Both the position numbers and the translations under genes were made by a program. Of a stretch of 64,000 bases of DNA, positions 8,813 through 16,847 are shown piece by piece. Source of the stretch: Pseudomonas sp. MYb327 (GTDB lineage: Bacteria; Pseudomonadota; Gammaproteobacteria; Pseudomonadales; Pseudomonadaceae); the NCBI RefSeq assembly GCF_040438925.1, contig NZ_CP159258.1, positions 2,308,001 to 2,372,000 on the forward strand, in the 5' to 3' direction. The notes beneath the pieces are model-generated. The model searched no databases and was not told where the DNA came from. It was given only the letters and a program-made list of their open reading frames with translations. Within the stretch, counting starts at the first letter, position 1; every line of letters begins with the position of its first letter.

Positions 8813-10336
8813 CTAAGTCCCCTCAAACGCAGAACGCACGGCTACCACGACACGGTCCGCCATGCGTTCATCGTCAAGTGGCGGGTAGGCTTTCTTTAAC
8901 TTGCCGGACACGGCCCATCCGTTCTCCTTGACGGAACGGATGATGCGGTTGGCATCCTGGTCCGGCATTTCCAGCACCTCTTTGAGCTGCTCCTGAGCGC
9001 GCTGAAAAATCACCAGCACCCTGGCCTCATCCGCCATCTCCTTGCGTATCGTGTGCTCGACCACGCGTGCGGTATACAGGACGTGTTCGGTCAGGTCGGG
9101 ATACTGCCAGGTAAAGCACGCATCCTCGTATTCATCGAAGATGAAATTACTGGGCGTCCCATCCTCATAGGTCACAAGCTCGCCGAATCGGTAAGCCGTC
9201 GCGTAGCGTCGCATGAAGGGGCGCGAGAACACTTCAAGCGTACGGTCGTAGCCAGCCCTGAAGTCGATCGAACTGGTGATGGTCGCTGATACCGGCAGGA
9301 TCACGCCGTCCGGGACTGCCTTATCCCGAATCAGAGTGTCGTTGATCAGGAAGCGATGAATCCGGCCATTGCCATCACGCATGGGATGGATGTACACGAA
9401 GCCAAATGCCAACACTGCGGCACGTGCCAATGACTCCGCGCCACGGGTTGCGACCTCGAACTCATTGAGTCCTGCCAATAGCCGGGCGAGATCCGCAAAA
9501 TCGGGCGCGATGTAATGCACGATGTCCTCGCGCATCGTGGCTTGGCCCACAAATACAGGAGAGCGTCGCAAGCCCAGCCCGATGGCGTCACGCCCCAGAA
9601 TTCCGGCTTGCAGGGACTGCAAGCTGTCGTTACTCAACGGTTCTTCAATATGACCGCAGTATTGGGCGATGACATGAGCAAACCGCTGGATGCGGTCGGC
9701 CTGGTCCGCTTCCTTTTCTATGAGAAAGCTTGCGCGTGATTCCTTGAACGTCAGCCAACTGGCTGTACGCATCAGGATGTCGGGGCCGAAGGCTTGATCC
9801 AGTTCATCCAATGCTTCGCGCAGATCGAATTGCAACGCTTCCTGCACCGTCACGGTTCGACGAACCATGGGACAGAAATCAGCCGTCCCCGGCAGGTTGT
9901 TATTGACTCGCCAACGTCGCACTCGCTGAGCTTCGCGACGCGTCAGGTAGTCTCGTGCAGAAAGTGCGTCAACATAAGCGCCGTTGGATACGTCAGGCAG
10001 ATCCAGTCGTTCCCCTGTCAGCCATTCATAAAAAAAGCCTGTGCGCCGGGCGTACTGTCCGAAAGGCTCACGTCGACACCAGTCTTCGACAGGCTGCGGG
10101 CCGATGGCCGCAAACAGACGTGCAAAGAACTCAAGATGAATCTCTTCGTATTTGAGGCCGAATTCGAAATGGCCTGCGAAATCGTCTTCGGGCCGATAGC
10201 GTGGCGGATACCGGTTCTCCACATTCCCGTCACTTTCGCGGCTGACACGTACGGTACCGATCAGAGAGGTGACGCGCAGAGGCTGTGCCAAGGCGATGTT
10301 GTAACGGCTCGCGAGGGTGTGGAAACCGACTTGCAT
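8813..10336 (-). CDS. Fic domain protein (probable AMP transferase)
   Basis: A 507-residue cytoplasmic protein. The Fic core motif reads HPMRDGNGRIHR at about residues 316-327, with catalytic His, the phosphate-binding DGNGR and the final Arg all present; the usual Phe after HP is Met. Fic enzymes usually move AMP from ATP to a hydroxyl of a target protein. At about residues 202-207 SFLIEK fits the inhibitory-helix pattern SxxxE(G/N) with Lys in the last place, so the ATP-blocking Glu is present and self-inhibition is likely. The C-terminal 90 residues may form a winged-helix domain. No separate antitoxin gene is adjacent. The upstream DNA is AT-rich, hinting at horizontal acquisition. Target unknown. 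Confidence 0.88.
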   Translation of the reverse strand: MQVGFHTLASRYNIALAQPLRVTSLIGTVRVSRESDGNVENRYPPRYRPEDDFAGHFEFGLKYEEIHLEFFARLFAAIGPQPVEDWCRREPFGQYARRTGFFYEWLTGERLDLPDVSNGAYVDALSARDYLTRREAQRVRRWRVNNNLPGTADFCPMVRRTVTVQEALQFDLREALDELDQAFGPDILMRTASWLTFKESRASFLIEKEADQADRIQRFAHVIAQYCGHIEEPLSNDSLQSLQAGILGRDAIGLGLRRSPVFVGQATMREDIVHYIAPDFADLARLLAGLNEFEVATRGAESLARAAVLAFGFVYIHPMRDGNGRIHRFLINDTLIRDKAVPDGVILPVSATITSSIDFRAGYDRTLEVFSRPFMRRYATAYRFGELVTYEDGTPSNFIFDEYEDACFTWQYPDLTEHVLYTARVVEHTIRKEMADEARVLVIFQRAQEQLKEVLEMPDQDANRIIRSVKENGWAVSGKLKKAYPPLDDERMADRVVVAVRSAFEGT

Positions 10337-10347
10337 TGACGAAATCC

Positions 10348-10365
10348 TTTACTAAAACAAGTAAA
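10348..10365 (-). promoter_or_regulatory. Inverted repeat in the fic leader, in AT-rich DNA
   Basis: TTTACT-AAAACA-AGTAAA is a perfect 6-bp inverted repeat 12 bases before the fic start. A second one, AACGA-TAATT-TCGTT, lies at 10395-10409. The stretch 10337-10500 is far more AT-rich than its surroundings. The site could be an operator for autoregulation; this is inference. Confidence 0.4.
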
Positions 10366-10508
10366 ACGCTACCAAATCGAAAACTTTACGGTGAAACGAT
10401 AATTTCGTTGACTGAAAAACACTAACGTCTGAAGAAATTTAATACTAAATTCAACCTTTTCGAAAAAAACGATAGCAGGATTCAAGGTAGTTGATAACGC
10501 GCAAAGAG

Positions 10509-10529
10509 GGGGACTTACATGAAGTCCCC
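10509..10529. other. Perfect hairpin upstream of fic
   Basis: GGGGACTT pairs with AAGTCCCC around a five-base loop. There is no T-run on either side, so it is not a clear terminator. It marks the edge between the AT-rich fic promoter region and the GC-rich DNA with the REP element. The rest of 10530-10766 holds no gene. Confidence 0.4.
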
Positions 10530-10654
10530 TACTTTATCGCCTGAAAATTATCGAACCACTTCTGCCGGCACCTCGATTCGGGCCAGTTCGGATGCGCGCC
10601 GATGCGCCCTACCGCGCTGTCGATGGCACACAGGCCGGATAGTCAGCCAACTAC

Positions 10655-10703
10655 CTGTGGCGAGGGAGCTTGCTCCCACTGGACTGCGCAGCAGTCCCCT
10701 TCT
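10655..10703. repeat. Single REP with degenerate second half
   Basis: CTGTGGCGAGGGAGCTTGCT followed by CCCACTGGACTGCGCAGCAG matches one arm of the GTGGCGAG-type REPINs elsewhere in the window. The second arm is missing or unrecognisable. Confidence 0.7.
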
Positions 10704-10766
10704 TTTGGGTGAAACGCCCGGATTCCAGGTTTTGGGCCTGGCCATATCACCCATGGCCACACCGGA

Positions 10767-11846
10767 TCAGAGCTGATTTGCCATCGCCATGTTCACGAAC
10801 CGGGTATCGAAACGCAGTTTGATGTTGTTCTTGTCACCCAGGGTCGAGCCGTCGGCGAACTGCATGCCCACCGCGTCAGCACTGGTCGCAGCCTGGCCGA
10901 GCAAGCCCTTGGCGAAGGAGAACGTGCGGACCTTGTCCATGGTGTGGCGAATAGCCTCGGAACTGGCGAATTCGTAGGCCGTGGTCGGGGTATAGAACAG
11001 CATGGTTTGGGTCAGTTGATCCTCGTAACCTTTCAGATCGGTTCCCGAACGTTCGGCCATCGACGTGCGCGCGGCGATTGCCTGTCCGTTGTCGCCCGAC
11101 ATCAACTGCAAGGTTTCGAACCACGCCCCCACCAACGCCTTGCCCAATTCCGGGTTGGCCGCCAGTGTCTCGGTGTTGACCGCCATCATGTCGATGATCT
11201 CCCCTGGAATTTCCCTGGAGGTGAAGACCTGGACTGCGGTCGGCGATTGCTTCAGCACCATGCTCAACTGCGGGTTCCACAACGCCGCCGCTGTCACGCC
11301 GGGGGTGGTGAAAGAGGCCACCGCATCGGCGTCCGAGGTGTTCATGATCTTGATGTCGCGCTGGCTCAAACCGTGGATGTCCAGCGCCCGCGACATCAGG
11401 TAATCGGAGACCGACAGCTCCACCAGATTGACCTGCTGACCCTTGATGTCGGCGAAAGTCTTGCCGTGCTTGAGGACAATAGCGTCGTTACCATTGGAGT
11501 AATCCCCGAGTATCAGCCCCGTGGTATCCACACCGTTGGCGCCTGGAATGGTCAAGGCATCCATGTTGGTCATGCCGCAGGCATCGAATGCGCCGGCTGA
11601 GTATTGGTTGATCGACTCGATGTAGTCATTGAGCTGAACCAGTTCGATCTTGATGCCGTACTTCTTTGCCCATTTGTCGATGATCCCGTGCTCGCTGGCG
11701 TAGCCCCACGGCATCCAGCCGGAATAGATCGACCAGGCGACCTTGAACTCCTGCTTTTTCTCAGCGGCAGAAGCACCGAAAGCAAGACAGGTAACCGCCA
11801 GTAGCACGGCTGCAAAACGGTAAAACACGCACGAGAATGCCTTCAT
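10767..11846 (-). CDS. Periplasmic substrate-binding protein, urea-carboxylase-region type
   Basis: A 359-residue exported protein with a signal peptide at about 1-28 (hydrophobic AAVLLAVTCLAFGASAAE). The mature protein begins FKVAWSIYSGWMPWGYA and contains NQYSAGAFDACGMTNMDALT, a pattern of the NitT/TauT-like binding proteins usually found beside urea carboxylase and often annotated as putative urea-binding. Here there is no permease, ATPase or urea carboxylase nearby. Instead it follows an unknown gene and a 2-oxoglutarate oxygenase on the same strand, with a 39-base gap to the unknown gene, so it may serve that pathway. The ligand (urea, a guanidine or an amine) is a guess from the family only. 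Confidence 0.8.
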   Translation of the reverse strand: MKAFSCVFYRFAAVLLAVTCLAFGASAAEKKQEFKVAWSIYSGWMPWGYASEHGIIDKWAKKYGIKIELVQLNDYIESINQYSAGAFDACGMTNMDALTIPGANGVDTTGLILGDYSNGNDAIVLKHGKTFADIKGQQVNLVELSVSDYLMSRALDIHGLSQRDIKIMNTSDADAVASFTTPGVTAAALWNPQLSMVLKQSPTAVQVFTSREIPGEIIDMMAVNTETLAANPELGKALVGAWFETLQLMSGDNGQAIAARTSMAERSGTDLKGYEDQLTQTMLFYTPTTAYEFASSEAIRHTMDKVRTFSFAKGLLGQAATSADAVGMQFADGSTLGDKNNIKLRFDTRFVNMAMANQL

Positions 11847-11885
11847 GGAAACCTCACGGGTTATGAATGGGGTGACGCCATAATT

Positions 11886-12824
11886 TCAAACGAGCGGCCG
11901 GGTGTAGCGGCTCAATGTCGGGGATTCGCGCTCATACCACTGCGCGGCGCTGTTGGTGAATCCGGTGGATTGCGCGTAGCTGACTTGCTGCTCCAGCGTG
12001 TCGATGACGAACAGCCGTTCGCAGGCCAGATCATCGACCAGCAATCGTTGGGTGACATGAACCCCGTCAGCCTGAAGCTCGAAACCGTCCAGCGAGATCA
12101 GGGGCTGACCCACTCGCGCGGCACAGGTTGAGAGCGTCACGCTATAGCCCTCGCCGAGCGAGCCCTGAGCCACCGAAGTTTCGAAGTTGAACGCACGGCG
12201 TAGCCATTGCAGATCATCAGCGTGTCCGGCGACCCGCTCTCGCAGGGGTACACCGCGCTCAAGCGGATGGGCGCGCCCCAGCACCAGCGCCGCATATTCA
12301 CCGCATACGATCAGACCGCCACCGCGATGGCGCACGACGCCGCTCTCCAGTTCTTTCTCCTCCAGCAGGCGCAGGCCTATCAGTGCTCCCGGTGCCGACG
12401 ATTGCAGGCGCCAGTCCTCGACATAGGCGCCGCTGGGTGCGAACTCGATCATGCAGTTGCCGATGCGTTTGAGCAGCCCCGGCTCGGGCCAGCGATTGTG
12501 CAACTGCAAGGATGTGTCGGTGTGCCAACTGAGAATCTCGCCTTCCCATGAACACAGGGCTTCCCAACCTTCGTAGTTGGCCAGTCGTTGCAATTCTTCA
12601 GCGCTGTATGCCAGCAACGGTTTGGCTAGCACCTGATGTTCTTCCAGCGGCAGGCGCAAATCGATGGTGAAGTTGCGGCTTTGAAACCAGCACACGTGGG
12701 TCTGCGTATCGGTCAGGCCGTCAGCAAAACTGATGGCTCGGCGTTTATAGAAACCCAGCATCCAGTCCGGAACACCTTGCGTCGGTCGCTGCGGGTAACG
12801 AGCGACAAGTTCATTGAGGTGCAT
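11886..12824 (-). CDS. Unknown protein coupled to a 2-oxoglutarate oxygenase
   Basis: A 312-residue soluble protein starting MHLNELVARYPQRP. I do not recognise the family. It is rich in aromatic residues in the first half (WMLGFYKRRAISF, YEGWEALCSWEGEILSWHTD) and in predicted beta strands throughout, suggesting a beta-barrel or lipocalin/cupin-like fold; no metal motif is clear. The start is set by GGAGG about six bases upstream; a longer frame to 12857 would overlap the oxygenase gene. The start codon lies one base after the oxygenase stop, so translation is very likely coupled and the two products probably act together. Confidence 0.75.
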   Translation of the reverse strand: MHLNELVARYPQRPTQGVPDWMLGFYKRRAISFADGLTDTQTHVCWFQSRNFTIDLRLPLEEHQVLAKPLLAYSAEELQRLANYEGWEALCSWEGEILSWHTDTSLQLHNRWPEPGLLKRIGNCMIEFAPSGAYVEDWRLQSSAPGALIGLRLLEEKELESGVVRHRGGGLIVCGEYAALVLGRAHPLERGVPLRERVAGHADDLQWLRRAFNFETSVAQGSLGEGYSVTLSTCAARVGQPLISLDGFELQADGVHVTQRLLVDDLACERLFVIDTLEQQVSYAQSTGFTNSAAQWYERESPTLSRYTRPLV

Positions 12825-12825
12825 A

Positions 12826-13875
12826 TCAAACCTCCACGGCGCGGGCGGCGCGACCAAATGAGGACAAGCCCTTTGCCCCGTCCGGCAAGCTCAGTTCACC
12901 CCCGGCCAGACGCTGTTTGAGGTAGCGAAAGGTTTGCAGGGTTTGCGCGTACAAATGCTCACCACACACAACCGGCCCATAGCGGCTGGGCGTTGCCGGA
13001 TCGACCAGTTGCGCAATAGGTTCGATGACCGTGTCGTAATCACAGGCGCAAAACATCGGGAACGAGTAACGCTCCTGAGCGACTTTGCGCACCCGGTGCG
13101 CCGTGGCGACGTAGGTGCCGTTGCTCAGCACTTCCATCATGTCGCCAATGTTGATGACAAACGCGCCCTCCACCAACGGCACATCGATCCACTGCCCTGC
13201 TCCGTTCAACACTTCGAGCCCCGGAGCGGTCGGCAGTAAAATGGTGAAGCATTCATAGTCGGTGTGCGCACCGATTCCGGGACGGTCCACCGGCGCATCC
13301 GGCGCGAACGGATAGTGGATCAGCCGCAGTTGACTGGGCGGGCTGTTGACCCGTTGCGTGAAGGCGTTTTCCGCGAGCCCCAGTGCCAGTGCGAAACCTC
13401 GAAAAAGCGTGAGATTGAGGCTGAACACAGCATCGTAATAGGCCTTGATGTCTTCCTTGAACCCCGGCAATTCCGGCCAGCGATTGGCACCCAACATCGG
13501 TCGCGTCCCGTGCGGCAGCCGGTAATCGAAGCCGACATCGAAGGCTTCCTTGTGATCGATGCTGCCCTCGACGAATTGCTCTTCGCCCTCCGGAACATAT
13601 CCGCTGTGGTTGCTCGAAAGGCCGATGTAATCGTTCATCTTCTGCTCTAGCGGCTGGGCGAAATATTCCACCGTGCGTTGCTTGAGGCGGTTGATGATCT
13701 GCGGGTCGATGCCGTGCCCTGTCACATACAGAAAGCCTGCTTGCGAGGCCGCTCGGCCCAATGCAGCGGCGGTTTCGATACGATTGGCTGCGCAGTCGGA
13801 AAACAGTCCCTGAATGTCTACCAGCGGCAAGGCTGTGAACGCTGAGTGAGGGGTAATACGAGGCGTGGGCGCCAT
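12826..13875 (-). CDS. 2-oxoglutarate/Fe(II)-dependent oxygenase, isopenicillin-N-synthase family
   Basis: A 349-residue enzyme. The N-terminal DIOX_N domain shows AASQAGFLYVTGHGI. The iron triad is visible as HTD in GIGAHTDYE (about residue 203) and His in TAHRVRK (about 260), with Arg and Ser of ERYSFP binding 2-oxoglutarate. The family hydroxylates, desaturates or cleaves small molecules, often amino-acid- or purine-derived. A very strong AGGAGG lies before the start. It is the first gene of a three-gene minus-strand set with the unknown protein and the solute-binding protein. It resembles the ethylene-forming-enzyme and IPNS region of the family, but the substrate cannot be deduced. Confidence 0.85.
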   Translation of the reverse strand: MAPTPRITPHSAFTALPLVDIQGLFSDCAANRIETAAALGRAASQAGFLYVTGHGIDPQIINRLKQRTVEYFAQPLEQKMNDYIGLSSNHSGYVPEGEEQFVEGSIDHKEAFDVGFDYRLPHGTRPMLGANRWPELPGFKEDIKAYYDAVFSLNLTLFRGFALALGLAENAFTQRVNSPPSQLRLIHYPFAPDAPVDRPGIGAHTDYECFTILLPTAPGLEVLNGAGQWIDVPLVEGAFVINIGDMMEVLSNGTYVATAHRVRKVAQERYSFPMFCACDYDTVIEPIAQLVDPATPSRYGPVVCGEHLYAQTLQTFRYLKQRLAGGELSLPDGAKGLSSFGRAARAVEV

Positions 13876-14159
13876 AAGTAACCTCCTGATGATTAGTCAA
13901 AATGTCACCTGGTCGTCCAGATATCGCAAAGCCGCGAGGCCTCCGGGTCGTCCCGGATCAGTCGCACCAGAAAAGGTGCTTGAGGGGTGGAGCAATGTGC
14001 GTGCCACGTTCGACATGGCAGCCGAGCACGACGTTATCTTGTTGATTTGAAAAGGCCGACGCTGGTACAGGTCGATCAAGCAGCTCCATCCTGATGCCAG
14101 TAACAGCACCAGAATGGAGCCTGCATGCCTGGGACTGATCATTAAGCCTGACACTCATC
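13876..14159. other. Promoter region of the oxygenase set; no gene seen
   Basis: Together with the adjacent REPIN this is a gap of about 380 bases. No open frame with a ribosome site or recognisable motif was found. It must contain the promoter for the oxygenase gene at its left end; no confident -35/-10 pair can be assigned. Confidence 0.35.
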
Positions 14160-14254
14160 CTGTGGCGAGGGAGCTTGCTCCCGCTGGACTGCGCAGCAGG
14201 CCCAGTTTTTAGGGCCGCTTCGCGCCCCAGCGGGAGCAAGCTCCCTCGCCACAG
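14160..14254. repeat. REPIN (GTGGCGAG type, nearly perfect)
   Basis: CTGTGGCGAGGGAGCTTGCT is exactly mirrored by AGCAAGCTCCCTCGCCACAG, with a 55-base centre holding a second small hairpin. It lies three bases downstream of the GT39 stop codon. Confidence 0.92.
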
Positions 14255-14257
14255 GGA

Positions 14258-15781
14258 TCAATTCGCTGCGGACGGCAACCAGTCGAATCGATAGACCGCC
14301 GATGGCGCCTGCGCATGACATCGCCCGTTATCGGCATCAGCACCGACGAGCGACCAATGCGCCCGGGAGTTTTCACCCAGCGCTTGAGCGGCCTCGGGAT
14401 TGAAGCACTGCGTCAGGACTTCGGTCGGTACCAAGGCATAGGCTTGCGGGTGTTCACGCAACCAGCGTGCGGCGTTCTCGACCGTGGAATGCTCCATGCC
14501 GAAATGCACGATCGGCTGCCGGGCGAACAACCAATGCCCTTCTTCCCAATTGACCAACACCAGGTCTGCGCCGTGGCTCAGGGTCGCGGCCCGGGCCATG
14601 ATCGCCTGATCCGGGTTGTTGCCGTCCCTGACCGGTTCGATAAACCCTCGGGCGAACCACAACGCGAACCAGGCCGCAACCAGTGCCGGAAAAATCCGCC
14701 GAAAGCGCGGGCGCCGCTTGAACCAGCGTTGCAACAGCCAGGGCATCAAAGGCGCCGCCACCAACACCAACCCTGGCAGCGCCGGATAGATGTACAACTT
14801 GCGCTTGCCGGCACTGATGCAGAAAAACAACACCACCAGCGCCACCCAACCGAGCAACACCAACACCCGGCCGTCACGTTGTTGCAACTGCCGACGCCAC
14901 GCAGGCACCAGCCATGGCAGGGCCAGCACCAATGGCAGCCAGTATTGCGGAATGACGTTGGTGAAGAAGTACCAGAACGGTTCGCGGTGATGCCATGAAT
15001 TAGCATAGCGCCCCGCAGTCTGCCTCAAGAGGATTTCCCGCGCGTAGGCCACCTCGTCAGCGGCGCCATTGAGCACGATGGACACCGCCAAAGGCAGCAG
15101 CCAGAGGGCGGTCGCCGCCAACATCAACAGCAATCCGAGTAGCCACTTTCGCGTCTCGCCCGGCATCGCCACCACACCGGACCAGCCCTTGCGCACCGCA
15201 TAGACATAAGGGACCAGCATCAGCGCCGGCAGAAAACCCACGCCTTTAGTAATCACGCCAATGCCCATGGCCGCGCAGCCCAAGTAAAACCAGCGCCACG
15301 CCGGGCCAAGCAGCAGATGTCGCGCCAACCCGTACAGGCCCAGCGTGGTGAACAAGATCAAAAAGCTGTCGATCTGGCCGGTGCGCAGGATGCTGTAGGT
15401 CTGATAAGTCGCCAGGTACAACAGCACTGCGGTGCGGCCGATGCGCGGGTTCCATAACCGCCGCCCCAGATCGTAAATCAGCGCCGTCACCGTTACCGCA
15501 GACAACAGCCCCGGAATATAAAGCGCAATGTTGGGCTTGCCGGTGAGCCAGACGAAGAACGCCACCGTCCACATGAAAATCGGTGGTTTGTCCCCGTAGA
15601 TTTCCCCGGCGCGGTGCGGAATCAGCCACGCGCCGTTATGCAGCATCTCCAGCGCCACGCCGAGGAAACGTTCCTCGTCGACATTCTGCGCCTGACGCCA
15701 GCCCAGACCGGCGCCGATCAACAGCAAGGCAAACAGCATCAAGCCCAGGCACTCGACCCTGGGCGACAATGATCGGCGCAT
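14258..15781 (-). CDS. Glycosyltransferase family 39-type membrane protein (ArnT/RgtA-like)
   Basis: A 507-residue multi-spanning inner-membrane protein with about ten hydrophobic helices and a C-terminal soluble part. Near the N-terminus the first periplasmic loop holds VDEERFLGVALEML, the acidic motif of GT-C enzymes that use polyprenyl-phosphate sugars, followed by GDKPPIFMW, also found in ArnT-type proteins. Such enzymes move a sugar from a lipid carrier to lipid A, LPS core or protein in the periplasm. It is the last gene of a four-gene operon (epimerase, GT2, LAB_N protein, this gene) with a 3-base gap upstream. The acceptor is unknown; LPS is the likeliest. Confidence 0.85.
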   Translation of the reverse strand: MRRSLSPRVECLGLMLFALLLIGAGLGWRQAQNVDEERFLGVALEMLHNGAWLIPHRAGEIYGDKPPIFMWTVAFFVWLTGKPNIALYIPGLLSAVTVTALIYDLGRRLWNPRIGRTAVLLYLATYQTYSILRTGQIDSFLILFTTLGLYGLARHLLLGPAWRWFYLGCAAMGIGVITKGVGFLPALMLVPYVYAVRKGWSGVVAMPGETRKWLLGLLLMLAATALWLLPLAVSIVLNGAADEVAYAREILLRQTAGRYANSWHHREPFWYFFTNVIPQYWLPLVLALPWLVPAWRRQLQQRDGRVLVLLGWVALVVLFFCISAGKRKLYIYPALPGLVLVAAPLMPWLLQRWFKRRPRFRRIFPALVAAWFALWFARGFIEPVRDGNNPDQAIMARAATLSHGADLVLVNWEEGHWLFARQPIVHFGMEHSTVENAARWLREHPQAYALVPTEVLTQCFNPEAAQALGENSRAHWSLVGADADNGRCHAQAPSAVYRFDWLPSAAN

Positions 15782-15784
15782 CGG

Positions 15785-16063
15785 TTATTCCTTCAGGCTT
15801 TTGCTTTTGGCAATCAATTGCAAATTGCGCAAATAGACGATTGAGCCAAAGGCCTGACCGACGATAAACACCGGATCCTGGCGATAGATCGCGTACGCGA
15901 ACAACAACGTGCTGCCGACGATACTCAGATACCAGAAGCTCACCGGAATCACGCTGCGTTTCTTGTATTCGCTGTACAGCCACTGCAAGACGAAGCGCCC
16001 GGTGAAGGCGATCTGGCCGGCGAAACCGATCACCAGCCACAGCGTTTCACGGGTCACGGTCAT
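15785..16063 (-). CDS. LAB_N domain small membrane protein
   Basis: A 92-residue protein beginning MTVTRETLWLVIGFAGQIAF, with three helices and the conserved LQWLYSEYKKRSVIPVSFWY. This is the N-terminal domain found on some lipid-A-disaccharide synthases (LAB_N, Pfam), here standing alone. The start overlaps the GT2 stop as ATGA, so translation is coupled; the longer open frame upstream is the GT2 gene read out of frame. LAB_N proteins sit beside lipid-carrier glycosyltransferases and, from fold relation to small MtN3/PQ-loop transporters, may help flip the lipid-linked sugar. That role is inference. Confidence 0.85.
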   Translation of the reverse strand: MTVTRETLWLVIGFAGQIAFTGRFVLQWLYSEYKKRSVIPVSFWYLSIVGSTLLFAYAIYRQDPVFIVGQAFGSIVYLRNLQLIAKSKSLKE

Positions 16064-16800
16064 CCTTCGAGCTCCTGGGCGTGGGTGTTCAGACGCGTGC
16101 GCTTGATCAGCCACCAGACGCCAATCAGGTCGAGGATGCCCACCAGCGCCCGGTCGAGGTTGCCGTACTTGGACACCCCGGCCGTGCGGGGTCGGTGGTT
16201 GACCGGGTGAACGATCATTCGGCCGTTGTGGCGCTGGATCAACGCCGGGATAAAGCGATGCATATGGTCGAAGTACGGCAAACGCAAAAACGCCGCGCGC
16301 TCGATCAACTTCAACCCGCAACCGGTGTCCGGGGTAGCGTCCTTGAGTAGACGGCGGCGCAGCCCGTTGGCGAAACGCGAGGCCCAGCGTTTGCTCGCGG
16401 TATCGCGGCGATTGACCCGGTGTCCCGCCACCAATTGCACGTCGCCCCTGCCCTGCTCACTGCGCACCAGCGCCAGCATGCCGGGGATGTCCGCCGGATC
16501 GTTCTGCCCATCGCCATCGAGGGTGACGAGCCATTGCCCGCGCGCCTCGCGCGCCGCGTGATAAAGCGATGTGCTTTGGCCCAGCGACGTTTGATGATGC
16601 AGGATGCGCAACGCGCTCAGGCCATCGAGCCGAATCTGGCGCAGTTCGCCCAGGGTAGCGTCGGTACTACCGTCGTCCACGACGATGATTTCGTACGTTT
16701 CGTTGGCCAGTGCCGCGCGAATCTCGGCAAGCAGCCGCTTGAGGTTGTTCGCTTCGTTCTTCGCCGGAATCAGTACGGATACAAACAGTTCTTGGCTCAT
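16060..16800 (-). CDS. Family 2 glycosyltransferase (polyprenyl-phosphate sugar synthase type)
   Basis: A 246-residue GT-A enzyme: VSVLIPAKNEANNLKRLL, the metal-side DDGSTD, and the DxD-like LDGDGQNDP are all in place, matching the dolichol/undecaprenyl-phosphate mannosyltransferase group. It lacks the C-terminal membrane helices of ArnC and is thus closer to RgtE/DPM1 in layout. It should load a sugar from a nucleotide onto undecaprenyl phosphate on the cytoplasmic side. The start at 16800 follows GAGGGGGA. A second possible start at 16851 would overlap the epimerase stop as ATGA and add 17 residues; the ribosome site favours 16800. Confidence 0.88.
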   Translation of the reverse strand: MSQELFVSVLIPAKNEANNLKRLLAEIRAALANETYEIIVVDDGSTDATLGELRQIRLDGLSALRILHHQTSLGQSTSLYHAAREARGQWLVTLDGDGQNDPADIPGMLALVRSEQGRGDVQLVAGHRVNRRDTASKRWASRFANGLRRRLLKDATPDTGCGLKLIERAAFLRLPYFDHMHRFIPALIQRHNGRMIVHPVNHRPRTAGVSKYGNLDRALVGILDLIGVWWLIKRTRLNTHAQELEG

Positions 16801-16847
16801 GGAGTCCCCCTCGCCTTGTGAATTTATTGAGATCAGAGGCGGACGTT

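Noticed and set aside
10767..11846. Calling the binding protein part of a urea uptake operon
   Set aside because: No permease, ATPase, urea carboxylase or allophanate hydrolase gene is adjacent; only the family resemblance supports urea.
16064..16321. 86-residue N-terminal extension of the LAB_N protein
   Set aside because: It is the GT2 gene read in another frame. The ATG at 16063 overlaps the GT2 stop and gives the family N-terminus.
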